Positions 1 through 8,970 of a DNA stretch of 64,000 nucleotides are shown here, piece by piece; the stretch's first letter is position 1; each line of letters begins with the position of its first letter. A model generated the notes under the pieces. The model was not told the DNA's origin and searched no databases. It worked only from the letters and a program-made list of their open reading frames with translations. Where the stretch lies: assembly GCF_000374325.1 (NCBI RefSeq), contig NZ_KB894079.1:156910-220909 (forward strand), given 5' to 3'. The translations under genes and the position numbers were made by a program. Origin of the DNA: Allofustis seminis DSM 15817 (lineage in GTDB: Bacteria; Bacillota; Bacilli; Lactobacillales; Carnobacteriaceae_A).

Positions 1-2082
1 TTCGCACCTTATGAATATCCACTTATTCATCGTGTGGTACCACGTGATTATCCGAAAGAAAAAGCTGAAAAAGAAAAAATATTCCGACCGCCTTTTGAAA
101 AAAGGATAAATCAATGGCATATGATGGATCTGATATATGAAAATTTTTCTAAAAAAGAAGGTACTCCAATTGCAATTGAGGCACCAGCAGGGATTGGAAA
201 GACTTTAGGATATTTATTTCCGATGAGTTTTTTTATTGATGATAATACGCCACTCATTATTAGTACACAAACTACGTTGCTTCAAGAACAAATTAAAAAA
301 ACGATCCATTATCAATTAAATCCTTTGACGGGATTTGATTTTGAAGTTGCGATCGTTAAAAGTGCGAACCATTATTTGAACGTTGAACGTTTTGCGCAGT
401 GGATCGCAAGAATTGATGCCAATGATCGCTCTGCTTTTAGTTGTATGCGTATTTTGGTCTGGCTGACAGAAACCTATACGGGAGATATTGAAGAAATTGG
501 CTATGGAAGCGAGAAAGAATTAGAACTTTGGGATATGGTTACTGGTGAGTCTTATTCAGGCATTAATCCGTACTGGAGTCAAGTTGATTTTTTAGCACGT
601 CGCAGATGGAAAATTAATCATGCACATATTCTTGTAACTAACCACACCTTTTTATGCCATGATTGGTCCAGTGAGTATCCACTTTTGAAAAGTGATACGC
701 TAACTATTTTTGATGAGAGTCATCATATGCCAGATATCGTCTTAAAACAGTCATTAATTCAATTTGATGCATATAAGATGGATCAGTTATTGAATCATTT
801 GTTAGAAATCATTGACGAATTCAGTGTTCGTAATCGAATGAATCCAGACGAGTATCATCAGGTGAACTTTAATTTGAAATGGCAATTAGAAGCTTTTTCA
901 ATTTATTTTGGAACATTTGAAAAATATTTAACGAAATTACCTTTAACACAAAAGCGGAATGGTCGGCACGAGTATGATGTGAATATGATAGATCAAACGC
1001 TTGACCAAAAAAGGCTGTATCGGGAAATTATTAAGAGTGGTACATCATTACTAAAAATTATAAATAAAGTATTGAAACGTCCTATTAAAAATGAATATCA
1101 TTATCGTCAACATCGCCTATATATCCAAAATAAATTAATCAAAATATGTGAACAATATCAGCAGTATCTTTACAATTTCCGTGAAATATTTTTAGCACAC
1201 GGTGCAGATAAATATCAGCGCTGGCTAAGTGTTATAACAATGGATCATAACTCAAGACTTGTCTTTAAAATGGCAAAGACGGACAAAAATCATTTACTTT
1301 TTGAACGACTTAAAGCCAATACTCGTCAGATTTATACGAGCAGTTCGTTGAGCAAGGGGGAGAGTATCGCTTATTTAGCGGATAGCCTGAGACTGACTGA
1401 TTTAGCATTTTATCGTGTGGATAGTGAATATTGCTACTTTGAACAGTCGCTAGTCCTATTACCAGACTCCGCTTTATACCCTAAAAAATTAGTGGATGAT
1501 TATGCAAAAGATATTACTTGTCAACTTGAAAAAATATTAATGCATACTCATCGCAAGGCATTGGTGCTATTTCAATCGCTAGATTTAATGAATTGTGTTT
1601 ATGATTTATTGATAGAACGAGAAAATCTTCAACATTATCAACTACTAGCGCAAGGAAAATCAGGAAGCCGTTTGCGTATATTGAAGCGGTTCAAACGGAA
1701 TAAACCGACTTTATTATTAGGTAGTCATTCATTTAGTGAAGGACTTGACCTGCCTCATGACCAGCTCGAGGTGATTATATTACCACGACTGCCCTTTGAT
1801 TCACCTGAATTGCCAATTTTTGAAATTTATGAACATGCGATGTTAGACAAGAACAAGAGATTTAAAGAAATTTTATTACCGCGTGCCGTTATGCGATTAA
1901 AACAAATATTTGGACGGCTCATTCGCTCTAAAAAAGATAAAGGCTTGTTAATTATTTTGGATAAACGCTATCAAACAGCCCGTTATAAGAAATCATTTAT
2001 TCAAGCAATCCCGTCTGACACCCCACAGATTGTTCAAACGCTTGATACAATGCATCGAACCATTGAAAAATATTTTAAGTAA
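1..2082 (+). CDS. dinG: DinG-family ATP-dependent DNA helicase (5' end outside window)
   Basis: The reading frame is already open at base 1, so this is the C-terminal ~690 residues of a larger protein. Seen: a Q-motif-like RINQW, Walker A (APAGIGKT, near nt 187-204), a DEAH-type box reading DESH (near nt 712), a SEGLDLP motif (near nt 1736) and a QIFGRLIRS motif VI (near nt 1900). These define an XPD/DinG superfamily-2 helicase that unwinds DNA with a 5' overhang. The four cysteines that bind Fe-S in enterobacterial DinG are not present. In Firmicutes the family usually carries an N-terminal DEDD exonuclease domain; it would lie upstream and cannot be checked here. The gene ends in a strong hairpin terminator, separating it from ypmB, its usual neighbour in Bacillus. 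Confidence 0.9.
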   Translation, partial: FAPYEYPLIHRVVPRDYPKEKAEKEKIFRPPFEKRINQWHMMDLIYENFSKKEGTPIAIEAPAGIGKTLGYLFPMSFFIDDNTPLIISTQTTLLQEQIKKTIHYQLNPLTGFDFEVAIVKSANHYLNVERFAQWIARIDANDRSAFSCMRILVWLTETYTGDIEEIGYGSEKELELWDMVTGESYSGINPYWSQVDFLARRRWKINHAHILVTNHTFLCHDWSSEYPLLKSDTLTIFDESHHMPDIVLKQSLIQFDAYKMDQLLNHLLEIIDEFSVRNRMNPDEYHQVNFNLKWQLEAFSIYFGTFEKYLTKLPLTQKRNGRHEYDVNMIDQTLDQKRLYREIIKSGTSLLKIINKVLKRPIKNEYHYRQHRLYIQNKLIKICEQYQQYLYNFREIFLAHGADKYQRWLSVITMDHNSRLVFKMAKTDKNHLLFERLKANTRQIYTSSSLSKGESIAYLADSLRLTDLAFYRVDSEYCYFEQSLVLLPDSALYPKKLVDDYAKDITCQLEKILMHTHRKALVLFQSLDLMNCVYDLLIERENLQHYQLLAQGKSGSRLRILKRFKRNKPTLLLGSHSFSEGLDLPHDQLEVIILPRLPFDSPELPIFEIYEHAMLDKNKRFKEILLPRAVMRLKQIFGRLIRSKKDKGLLIILDKRYQTARYKKSFIQAIPSDTPQIVQTLDTMHRTIEKYFK

Positions 2083-2110
2083 GCATCTTTTAAAAGATGC
2101 TTATTTTTTT
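2081..2110 (+). terminator. intrinsic terminator of dinG
   Basis: A perfect 22-bp palindrome (arms of 11 bp, 2081-2091 and 2092-2102) begins at the dinG stop codon and is followed by a run of T. It should end dinG transcription before ypmB. Confidence 0.85.
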
Positions 2111-2158
2111 ATATTCTCTTCACTTAATATGTATTAAGTTTAAATTCAATGCAATTTT

Positions 2159-2167
2159 TGATATAAT
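2159..2167 (+). promoter_or_regulatory. extended -10 promoter for ypmB-asnS-dnaD-nth
   Basis: TGATATAAT (TGn plus a perfect TATAAT at 2162-2167) lies about 38 nt before the likely ypmB start. No good -35 is seen, which is acceptable for an extended -10 promoter. It sits just after the dinG terminator, so it probably starts the downstream four-gene unit. Confidence 0.65.
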
Positions 2168-2204
2168 AAATCAGATATCTTCAAAGGAAATGAGGCGTAG
2201 CGAA

Positions 2205-2690
2205 TTGAAATTAAAAGTAAAAAGAATAATGATCGCACTAGTAATTACCTCGGCGATACTTTTAATTTTTTTCTATGGTCAGATTAATCGTGGAATACGT
2301 CCGCTCAATCAGGCCCGCGATGAAACAATTGCTCTGGCTAAGGCTAAAGCAGGATTGAAAGATGCGAAAGATTTCTATTGGTATAATGGCACTGAGACAT
2401 ACTTTACATTGCTAGGATCCGATGAAGAAGATGAGGAAATATATGTCATTGTCAAGCAAAAAGGCGGCGACATACTCACCTTAGCTGTGGATGAGACATT
2501 ATCGAAATCAGATGCAATCCAACAGACGATTTCAGAATGTAATCCTCAAAAAATATTAGAAGCGCGTATCGGTGTAATTGATGAAGTGCCGATATGGGAA
2601 GTGAGTTTCTTGAGTAAAAACAATCGACTTGGCTATTATATTATCCAATTAGAAGATGGTCAGTGGTTACGCACATTAGAAAATATTTAA
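2205..2690 (+). CDS. ypmB: YpmB-like membrane-anchored PepSY/DUF5590 protein
   Basis: About 161 residues: a short basic N-terminus, one membrane segment (VIMIALVITSAILLIFFYG region, about residues 9-26) and an exported domain rich in K/E with the pattern of the DUF5590/YpmB family. Function is not established in this family. The frame extends upstream to 2097, but that part overlaps the dinG terminator and the -10 box. The TTG at 2205, nine bases after GAGG, is the best start; ATG at 2190 has no properly spaced ribosome site. The gene sits between dinG and asnS, the same place ypmB holds in Bacillus subtilis, which supports the name. Confidence 0.75.
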   Translation: MKLKVKRIMIALVITSAILLIFFYGQINRGIRPLNQARDETIALAKAKAGLKDAKDFYWYNGTETYFTLLGSDEEDEEIYVIVKQKGGDILTLAVDETLSKSDAIQQTISECNPQKILEARIGVIDEVPIWEVSFLSKNNRLGYYIIQLEDGQWLRTLENI

Positions 2691-2734
2691 ATGATCATGA
2701 TAATTAATTTAAGATAAAGATAAGGGGTAATAAG

Positions 2735-4030
2735 ATGGAATATATACGTATTATTGATTCAAAAGATTATGTTGAACAAAAAGTTCAAATTAAAGGATGG
2801 GTTGCGAATAAGCGCTCCAGCGGGAAAATCGCTTTTTTACAGTTGCGCGATGGGAGTGCTTATTTCCAAGGAGTGGCTTTAAAAAGTCAACTTGGAGAAG
2901 CACTTTTTGATGCAATTACTCATTTAAATCAAGAAACAGCTGTTGAAGTAGTTGGCACAATTCAAGAAGATGGACGTTCAAAATTCGGTTATGAGATCCA
3001 TATTGAAGATCTAAAAGTGTTGGGCGACTCCGTTGACTATCCAATTACTCCCAAAGCACATGGTACAGACTTTTTGATGGATCATCGTCATCTATGGCTA
3101 AGATCTTCTAAGCAACATGCTATTATGCAAATTCGTAATGAAATAATTCATGCAACTTTTGAGTTTTTCTATGAACGCGGTTTTGTGAAAATTGATGCTC
3201 CTATTTTGACAGGAGTTGCTGGTGAGAATACAACTGATTTGTTCGAAGTGGATTATTTCGGAGATAATGCTTATTTAGGACAGACAGGTCAATTATATGC
3301 TGAAGCAGGTGCAATGGCTTTTGGTAAAGTGTTCACTTATGGACCAACTTTTCGTGCAGAAAAATCAAAAACACGCCGCCATTTAACGGAATTTTGGATG
3401 ATTGAACCTGAAATAGCTTTTTGCGATCATGAAGATTCATTGAAACTTCAAGAAGAATATGTGGCCTATTTAATTCAGCATGTTCTCGATCATTGTGATT
3501 ATGCTTTGGACGTTCTAGGAAGAGACCGTGAAGTTTTAAAACGTTATACACAACTTCCATTCCCAAGAATTACATATGATGAAGCGATTGAAATGTTACA
3601 AAAAGCGGACTTTGATGTTGAATGGGGAGCAGACTTTGGATCTCCTGAAGAAACATATATTGCTGAACATTTTGAAAAACCTGTCTTCATTATGAATTAT
3701 CCTAAAGCGATTAAAGCCTTTTATATGAAAGATCATCCGGACCGTGATGATGTCGTTTTATGTGCTGACCTGATTGCACCTGAAGGATATGGTGAAATTA
3801 TCGGAGGTAGCGAGCGTGAGACAGACTATGATATTTTACGTGAAAAAATTATTAACTTTGGACTGAATCCTGATGATTATGATTGGTATTTAGATTTACG
3901 CCGATATGGTTCTGTCCCACATTCAGGTTTTGGATTAGGACTCGATCGCTTTGTGACTTGGGTGACTGGAAATAAACACATTCGCGAGTCGATACCATTC
4001 CCACGCCTTCTCAACCGCTTGTACCCTTAA
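2735..4030 (+). CDS. asnS: asparaginyl-tRNA synthetase
   Basis: 431 residues, the usual length. It charges tRNA-Asn with asparagine using ATP in the cytoplasm. Seen: an N-terminal OB-fold anticodon-binding domain (about residues 1-100, [21 protein letters not shown]), then the class IIb catalytic core with motif 2 ([15 protein letters not shown], about residue 208) and motif 3 (GFGLGLDRF near the C-terminus). The TEFWMIEPE segment is typical of AsnS rather than AspS. The start ATG follows AAGGGG. It lies 44 nt after ypmB and 24 nt before dnaD, so one transcript is likely. Confidence 0.95.
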   Translation: MEYIRIIDSKDYVEQKVQIKGWVANKRSSGKIAFLQLRDGSAYFQGVALKSQLGEALFDAITHLNQETAVEVVGTIQEDGRSKFGYEIHIEDLKVLGDSVDYPITPKAHGTDFLMDHRHLWLRSSKQHAIMQIRNEIIHATFEFFYERGFVKIDAPILTGVAGENTTDLFEVDYFGDNAYLGQTGQLYAEAGAMAFGKVFTYGPTFRAEKSKTRRHLTEFWMIEPEIAFCDHEDSLKLQEEYVAYLIQHVLDHCDYALDVLGRDREVLKRYTQLPFPRITYDEAIEMLQKADFDVEWGADFGSPEETYIAEHFEKPVFIMNYPKAIKAFYMKDHPDRDDVVLCADLIAPEGYGEIIGGSERETDYDILREKIINFGLNPDDYDWYLDLRRYGSVPHSGFGLGLDRFVTWVTGNKHIRESIPFPRLLNRLYP

Positions 4031-4054
4031 TATTACAAGAAAGAAGCGATTATT

Positions 4055-4795
4055 GTGGATTATTCCTTATTTCATCAGTGGATGGCTGCCGGGACTGTAG
4101 ATATTCCGGCGCATCTGCTTTTCGATTATAAAAAAATTGGATTAACCGATGATGAATTGGTTTTTATTTTATTTATTAAATATGCACTTGATCATGGGGA
4201 TAAATTTCCTGATTTAAAAGCAATCAGTCACTATATGGGCCGCGATTTGGAAGAGATCTATCAATTAATCCAGAACCTTTTGGAAAATAAGAATTTAACG
4301 ATCCAAACGGTAAAAAATAGTGAAGGCAAAGATACCGACTTATTTTCGCTTGAGTTGCTTTGGGAGAAATTATTCATGCTGCAAACTCACCAAAAAGAGC
4401 ATCAAGAACAAGATGACCGCGTACAATTACAAAAGAAATTATATAAAATGTTCGAAGATGAATTCGGTCGTCCATTATCACCTATTGAGATGCAGACTTT
4501 GTCCATGTGGTTATATGAAGACCATTATACTCCTGATATCATTGCATTAGCGCTTAAAGAAGCAGTACTAGCTCAAGCTTATAGCTTTAAATATATGGAC
4601 CGAATATTGTTAAATTGGCGCAAAAAAAATATCACAACAAAAGAACAAGTAGAGGCGGAAAGTCGAAAATTTAGACAATCCAAAGTGGAATCTTATGCAA
4701 CAGATGAAGCGACTGGTTATTATGATCCAGTTCCTTTATTTAATTGGATCAAGCCGGGAGAGGATGCTTCTGATGAGCGAACGACTTCTAAATAA
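4055..4795 (+). CDS. dnaD: DnaD replication initiation/restart protein
   Basis: 246 residues beginning at GTG 4055 with AAGAAAGAAG upstream. The N-terminal half (about 1-100, IPAHLLFDYKKIGLTDDELVFIL) matches the DnaD winged-helix domain. The second half (about 120-210) carries the DnaB_2 helical domain with the conserved YxxD/HYTPDIIALALKEAV pattern and FKYMDRILLNW. DnaD remodels DNA and helps load the replicative helicase at oriC and at restart forks in low-GC Gram-positives. It overlaps the start of nth by 23 nt, which implies translational coupling. The asnS-dnaD-nth order is conserved in Bacilli. Confidence 0.92.
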   Translation: MDYSLFHQWMAAGTVDIPAHLLFDYKKIGLTDDELVFILFIKYALDHGDKFPDLKAISHYMGRDLEEIYQLIQNLLENKNLTIQTVKNSEGKDTDLFSLELLWEKLFMLQTHQKEHQEQDDRVQLQKKLYKMFEDEFGRPLSPIEMQTLSMWLYEDHYTPDIIALALKEAVLAQAYSFKYMDRILLNWRKKNITTKEQVEAESRKFRQSKVESYATDEATGYYDPVPLFNWIKPGEDASDERTTSK

Positions 4796-5429
4796 AAAAG
4801 AAACAACAGAACTTATTGAAGCAATGGGTGTATTATTTCCAGAATCTAAAGCAGAATTGAATCATAAGAATTCATTTGAGCTTTTGATTGCAGTTATTTT
4901 AAGTGCGCAGACGACAGATGTTGCGGTAAATCAAGTGACAGACAAACTATTTAAAAAATATCCAACGCCACAACAATTAGCGGCGGCAGATCTTAAAGAT
5001 TTGCAACAAGACTTGAAAACAATTGGACTATATCGCAACAAGGCGAAATTCATCAAAGAAACGGCAAAAAAATTACTTCAAGATTATAATGGACAAGTTC
5101 CACAAACAAGAGAAGAGTTACAAACATTGCCTGGTGTCGGAAGAAAGACAGCAAATGTTGTGCTAAGTGTAGCATTTCACATCCCAGCGATTGCAGTAGA
5201 TACACATGTTAATCGTATAAGTAAGAAATTTAAGATTGCAGCGGAAGATAGTACTTTTGAAGAGGTAGAACATGCTTTAATGGATAAATTGCCAGAAGAC
5301 TTGTGGAGTATCGCCCATCATCGCTTAATATTTTTTGGCCGCTATCAATGCCCAGCGCGCAAACATGATCACCAAGAATGCATTGCTAAAATTGAAAAAG
5401 CAAAAGCGAAATTAAAAAAGAATATTTAA
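4773..5429 (+). CDS. nth: endonuclease III-family DNA glycosylase, iron-sulfur cysteines incomplete
   Basis: 218 residues. Nth removes oxidised pyrimidines and nicks abasic sites. The helix-hairpin-helix with catalytic lysine (LPGVGRKTANVV) and the catalytic aspartate (VDTHVNRISKK) are present. The start is placed at ATG 4773, nine bases after GAGG (4760-4763); an upstream ATG at 4764 is too close to that site. Odd: the C-terminal [4Fe-4S] loop, normally C-x6-C-x2-C-x5-C, holds only two cysteines (about residues 193 and 203), so the cluster is probably absent. The rest of the fold looks intact. Last gene of the operon, followed by a strong terminator. Confidence 0.9.
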   Translation: MSERLLNKKETTELIEAMGVLFPESKAELNHKNSFELLIAVILSAQTTDVAVNQVTDKLFKKYPTPQQLAAADLKDLQQDLKTIGLYRNKAKFIKETAKKLLQDYNGQVPQTREELQTLPGVGRKTANVVLSVAFHIPAIAVDTHVNRISKKFKIAAEDSTFEEVEHALMDKLPEDLWSIAHHRLIFFGRYQCPARKHDHQECIAKIEKAKAKLKKNI

Positions 5430-5437
5430 TTCAAAAT

Positions 5438-5486
5438 AAAACCCCCGAAAGTTAGAGTGTTACTCTTTTTCGGGGGTTAATTTTGT
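5438..5486. terminator. bidirectional terminator between nth and the lipoprotein gene
   Basis: Arms at 5440-5450 and 5468-5478 (AACCCCCGAAA and its complement) enclose a smaller inner hairpin. A/T runs on both sides suit termination of nth (+) and of the convergent lipoprotein gene (-). Confidence 0.85.
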
Positions 5487-5553
5487 TACGTTGAATAAGA
5501 TGGAAGAGAAGAGTATTTGTTATAAAATATATCGTAATGGGTGTGATACATGC

Positions 5554-5958
5554 TTACTCTTTTTCTGATTGATCTTTGCTAAGAGGTGTTATCCTATATT
5601 GGTTGCTATCCAAATCTTCCAATAAGTCATCGTCAATTAATTCAAATGAAAAAAGTACCTCATTATCATAAATGACAAGATAGCGTTCATCTTCATCTTT
5701 AAATTTTATATTTTTATAGGTCCCATCTATCTTAGGCTCTGTCATTTCTTCAGGATTTTTAACGACGGGCGGTATATAATCATTTTCAGCATACATATCA
5801 TTATTGACAAAAGTCACTTTGTCAGGCCCATTTCCAGAAACTTTATTGAGCATGGTACCTTTTAGAAGATCACTAGCTGCTGAGTGATTAGAGCATGCAG
5901 ATAAAAAGAAAATAAGACTAACAAGTAGTAGAGAAGATAGTAACTTTTTTATATTCAT
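5554..5958 (-). CDS. putative lipoprotein of unknown function
   Basis: 134 residues. A signal peptide with two lysines, a hydrophobic core and a lipobox LSAC (Cys about residue 22) predicts a lipid-anchored protein on the outer face of the membrane. The mature part is small, acidic and rich in Asp/Glu/Asn, with no motif I recognise. AAGGAGG precedes the ATG by a good distance, so the gene looks real and translated. It stands alone between a bidirectional terminator and rqcH, which reads in the same direction 94 nt upstream. Confidence 0.75.
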   Translation of the reverse strand: MNIKKLLSSLLLVSLIFFLSACSNHSAASDLLKGTMLNKVSGNGPDKVTFVNNDMYAENDYIPPVVKNPEEMTEPKIDGTYKNIKFKDEDERYLVIYDNEVLFSFELIDDDLLEDLDSNQYRITPLSKDQSEKE

Positions 5959-6052
5959 CTAAAACGCCTCCTTTTAATATATTCACTATAAGTATACTAA
6001 AAATTGGGGGGGATGGAAGCGTTATCTTTAAGTTGCTTTATAAGTAAAAAAA

Positions 6053-7732
6053 TTATTTTTTGCGGCGCATTACTTTTTTTTCAATTGGTGTAACAAATAA
6101 TGTACGTTGCTGGTCATATGTTACAAAACCAGGACGTGCACCATTGGGCTTATGAACATTTTTAATTTGCGTGATGTCAACGGGGACGTTGCTTGATTGA
6201 CGATATTTACTAAAATAAGCAGCAATTTCAGCGGCTTCTATCATCGTTTGTTCGCTCGGATGTTCATCAACGATAACAACATGACTGCCTGGAATATCTT
6301 TGCTATGAAGCCACCAATGATGGGAATTTGCAATGTTGTTTGTTAGTTGATCATTTTGATAATTATTTTTTCCGACACGAATTAAGGTACCATCCGTTGC
6401 TTGATATTCATCATAAGGCACTTTTTTAGGAGCTGTTGAACGCATCTTTCTTGCTTTTTCTTTTAAAAAACCTTCAGCAATCAATTCTGTACGAATTTCT
6501 TGAATTTCTTCCAAATCCGCATGATAAAGGGCAGATTCGACCGATTGTAAATAAGCAAGGTCCTGTTGGGCTTGATTTAATTGTTGGCTTGCATAATTTT
6601 TTCGATTTTTTAATTTTTGATAGGTAGAAAATAATGCTTGAGCATTTTGTGCAGGGGTTTTCTGTGGTGCTAATTCAATTGTGAGTGGTTCATTATCTTG
6701 ATAGAAGTTAGGCAATATGACAAATTCAGCACCTGCTTTCACCTCATGTAAAAAAGCAGTCAACACTTCTCCTTTAATTCGATAAGATTCTTTATCATGA
6801 GTAGTTGCTAATTCATCTTCAATCTTAACAATTTTACGCTTCATTTTCTTTATTTCATTTTGTAGCGTTTGAGAAAGATCGTGGAAGCGTTGCTTAGTCA
6901 AGGTAAGCCGCTGTTGCTGACGATAGAAGTGGTCTAGCATCTCGCTTAAAGATGGATATGGCATTTTTTCTCCTTCCATTTGACCGAAAGGAATTGCCGA
7001 AAATTGTTGTGTATTGTCTTTATAGGCAATTGTCGGCTGAAATGGCGGATTATCATGTGCCACTATAAATGCTTTGAAAATATGTTCATCTGATGTCGAA
7101 TGTGTCCGAAATTGCCAGACGATTTCACGTGCAGAATCAGCGCCTAATCCTTGAAACGTTTTTTGCAATGTATTCCATGAAGGACTCTCACTGAATGGCC
7201 AAGAAAAATCATCGAATGGATTAATTTTATCTTGTGTTGGGGGCATTTTGTAAAAAGCGCCTGGTAACAATGTCCGGTAAGAGTTCTGTGAAATAGGAAT
7301 ATGTCGAATTACTTCTAATATTTTGTTCGATTCATCGACTAAGATTAAATTGCTATGTCGCCCCATAATTTCCAAATGTAGCTGATATTGTGCAGGATCT
7401 TGCAACTCATTATAGCCTGAAAAATAAAAAATAACATGCCGATCATTTTGAACTTGTTGAATGTCCACTAAAGTAGTACGTTCTAAATATTTACGCATAA
7501 CCATAAGAAATTGCGGTGCTTTAATAGGGTTATCATATTTTTCTTGTGTCAACTGCATACGTGCGCCAATTGGATCGGCCACAAGTAATAGCTGATAATT
7601 CTTTCTCTGATGACGTATACGTAAAATAAGTTCATTATGATAGGGTTGATAAATTTTTGAAACTTTTCCATTTAAGATTATAGGCTTAATTTCATTAATT
7701 ATTGCATGTAAAAATATTCCATCAAATGACAT
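6053..7732 (-). CDS. rqcH: RqcH/NFACT ribosome quality-control protein (Rqc2 homologue)
   Basis: 559 residues. RqcH binds 50S subunits carrying stalled nascent chains and recruits tRNA-Ala to add C-terminal alanine tails. Seen: the NFACT-N domain starting MSFDGIFLHA, the Asp-Arg pair at residues 97-98 (QNDRHV) that is essential in B. subtilis RqcH, a central charged coiled coil (about 280-440) and the C-terminal NFACT-R domain with HHWWLHSKDIPGSHVVI. Older names are FbpA or fibronectin-binding protein; adhesion is not implied by this sequence. The start is ATG 7732 after GAAGGGAG; the frame runs 14 codons further upstream without a ribosome site. Confidence 0.9.
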   Translation of the reverse strand: MSFDGIFLHAIINEIKPIILNGKVSKIYQPYHNELILRIRHQRKNYQLLLVADPIGARMQLTQEKYDNPIKAPQFLMVMRKYLERTTLVDIQQVQNDRHVIFYFSGYNELQDPAQYQLHLEIMGRHSNLILVDESNKILEVIRHIPISQNSYRTLLPGAFYKMPPTQDKINPFDDFSWPFSESPSWNTLQKTFQGLGADSAREIVWQFRTHSTSDEHIFKAFIVAHDNPPFQPTIAYKDNTQQFSAIPFGQMEGEKMPYPSLSEMLDHFYRQQQRLTLTKQRFHDLSQTLQNEIKKMKRKIVKIEDELATTHDKESYRIKGEVLTAFLHEVKAGAEFVILPNFYQDNEPLTIELAPQKTPAQNAQALFSTYQKLKNRKNYASQQLNQAQQDLAYLQSVESALYHADLEEIQEIRTELIAEGFLKEKARKMRSTAPKKVPYDEYQATDGTLIRVGKNNYQNDQLTNNIANSHHWWLHSKDIPGSHVVIVDEHPSEQTMIEAAEIAAYFSKYRQSSNVPVDITQIKNVHKPNGARPGFVTYDQQRTLFVTPIEKKVMRRKK

Positions 7733-7846
7733 AATAAAACTCCCTTCAGCTAAAAGTATACCATTCCTTATCATTTATTGTTAGACCATATGATAATTGT
7801 TTAATTGATATAAAAAATATGATATAGTTGACTCATGCAAATATAA

Positions 7847-7863
7847 AGTTTGACTATCAAACT
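7847..7863 (+). promoter_or_regulatory. palindromic operator upstream of marR
   Basis: AGTTTGACTATCAAACT: two perfect 7-bp arms around CTA, ending 23 nt before the MarR start. MarR-family proteins bind such palindromes and usually repress their own gene. It closely resembles the published FabT consensus (AnTTTGATTATCAAAtT) of lactic acid bacteria, but the adjacent regulator does not look like FabT and there are no fab genes here. Confidence 0.65.
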
Positions 7864-7886
7864 AAAAAGAGCAGGAGATGATTATC

Positions 7887-8327
7887 ATGAGCAAAACGGT
7901 CGATATAAAAGCCTTATTAAAACAAATGGAAGAGGTGGCCATTTCATTTGATGCCGCAAAAAAAAGAATGCTTGCCAAAGAAAAATTAAATGCATCCACC
8001 ATCTACCTCATTTCAATTATTGGAGAAGATACACTTACATTGAAACAAATAACAGAACGTGCACAGTTAGATAAATCAACTGTAAGCCGTCAAATGAACA
8101 CTTTAGAAAAATTACAATTAGTCGAAAGAAAAGCAGGGGAAGATAAGCGATTTGCCTTTTTTAATTTAACATCTGATGCTAAAATGCATTATAATAATTA
8201 TATAAGATCTTTTACGGCCTACCTTAATCAGACGCTCATTGCATGGAGCGAAGAAGAAAAACAAATGCTTCTCGTCCTTTTAGGGCGCTTGGATTATAGT
8301 TTGCACCAGTCCATGAAAGACAATTAA
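7887..8327 (+). CDS. MarR-family transcriptional regulator
   Basis: 146 residues. The winged helix-turn-helix is clear: a recognition region QLDKSTVSRQMNTLEKLQLVERK (about residues 62-85) followed by the D-x-R wing (GEDKRFAFFNLT). The N- and C-terminal helices would form the MarR dimer. The start is ATG 7887, nine bases after AGGAG; ATG 7878 is too close. A perfect palindrome lies directly upstream, suggesting autoregulation. Two downstream genes (membrane protein, GTPase) follow with gaps of 18 and 7 nt and may be co-regulated. The ligand and target are unknown. Confidence 0.85.
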   Translation: MSKTVDIKALLKQMEEVAISFDAAKKRMLAKEKLNASTIYLISIIGEDTLTLKQITERAQLDKSTVSRQMNTLEKLQLVERKAGEDKRFAFFNLTSDAKMHYNNYIRSFTAYLNQTLIAWSEEEKQMLLVLLGRLDYSLHQSMKDN

Positions 8328-8345
8328 TGGAGAGATGATGAATTT

Positions 8346-8963
8346 ATGAGTAAATCAAGTAAAGAAACACGTATGGGACGTGCCGAAAATCGCCAAGGAG
8401 ATTCAGGGATCAAATTAGATTCTATCTATTATAAAGTGGTCGCTGGTCTATTGGTAATTTTGGCTTCTCTTATTATATATATTGTATGGCAGGACTTTTC
8501 CGCCAATACATCCAAAGAACCTATAGATGACCGAAATACTGACGTTCAAGAACAAAAAGATGCCTCAGACTCTGATCAAGAACAAGAAAATCAAGATGAA
8601 TCTTCACAAGAAAGTGAATCATCAAAAGAAAATACTAAAAAGCAAGTAAAAAAAGAAAAAGCAGAGCATCACACACCCAAAAAAGAAAAAATTACTGAGG
8701 GCGTTGAAAAAAATGCACCGCTTGATGAAACACATGAAGTCAGTTATGAAGAAGGATCCAGTGACATGAATGAAGTACTAAAATTATCCAAACAAGTAAC
8801 GGGGTTGGGAGAGGATATGTATCCTGTCTGGATTGGAAATAATGGCCCTGGAAAAGTGCAGGCGACCGTTTCAAGCCAGGATAACTCGAAACAATTTGTT
8901 GTCGATTTACAATTTGGCGAAGGCACGTGGCACGTAACTAATGTAGAGCAAGTATCTGAATAG
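8346..8963 (+). CDS. YrrS-like membrane-anchored protein (DUF1510)
   Basis: 205 residues: a short cytoplasmic N-terminus, one membrane segment (VVAGLLVILASLIIYIVW, about 31-48), a long low-complexity linker rich in Gln/Glu/Ser/Lys (about 55-125) and a compact C-terminal domain (EVLKLSKQVTGLGEDMYPVWIG to the end) resembling DUF1510 of B. subtilis YrrS. YrrS is linked to cell-wall genes there, but its biochemical role is not known. Here it lies between marR and a GTPase gene with small gaps, so operon membership is likely. The family call rests on architecture and the C-terminal pattern. Confidence 0.65.
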   Translation: MSKSSKETRMGRAENRQGDSGIKLDSIYYKVVAGLLVILASLIIYIVWQDFSANTSKEPIDDRNTDVQEQKDASDSDQEQENQDESSQESESSKENTKKQVKKEKAEHHTPKKEKITEGVEKNAPLDETHEVSYEEGSSDMNEVLKLSKQVTGLGEDMYPVWIGNNGPGKVQATVSSQDNSKQFVVDLQFGEGTWHVTNVEQVSE

Positions 8964-8970
8964 GGAGTGG

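Noticed and set aside
6053-7732. Fibronectin-binding adhesin label for the NFACT protein
   Set aside because: The Asp97-Arg98 pair and NFACT domains identify RqcH; there is no signal peptide or wall anchor.
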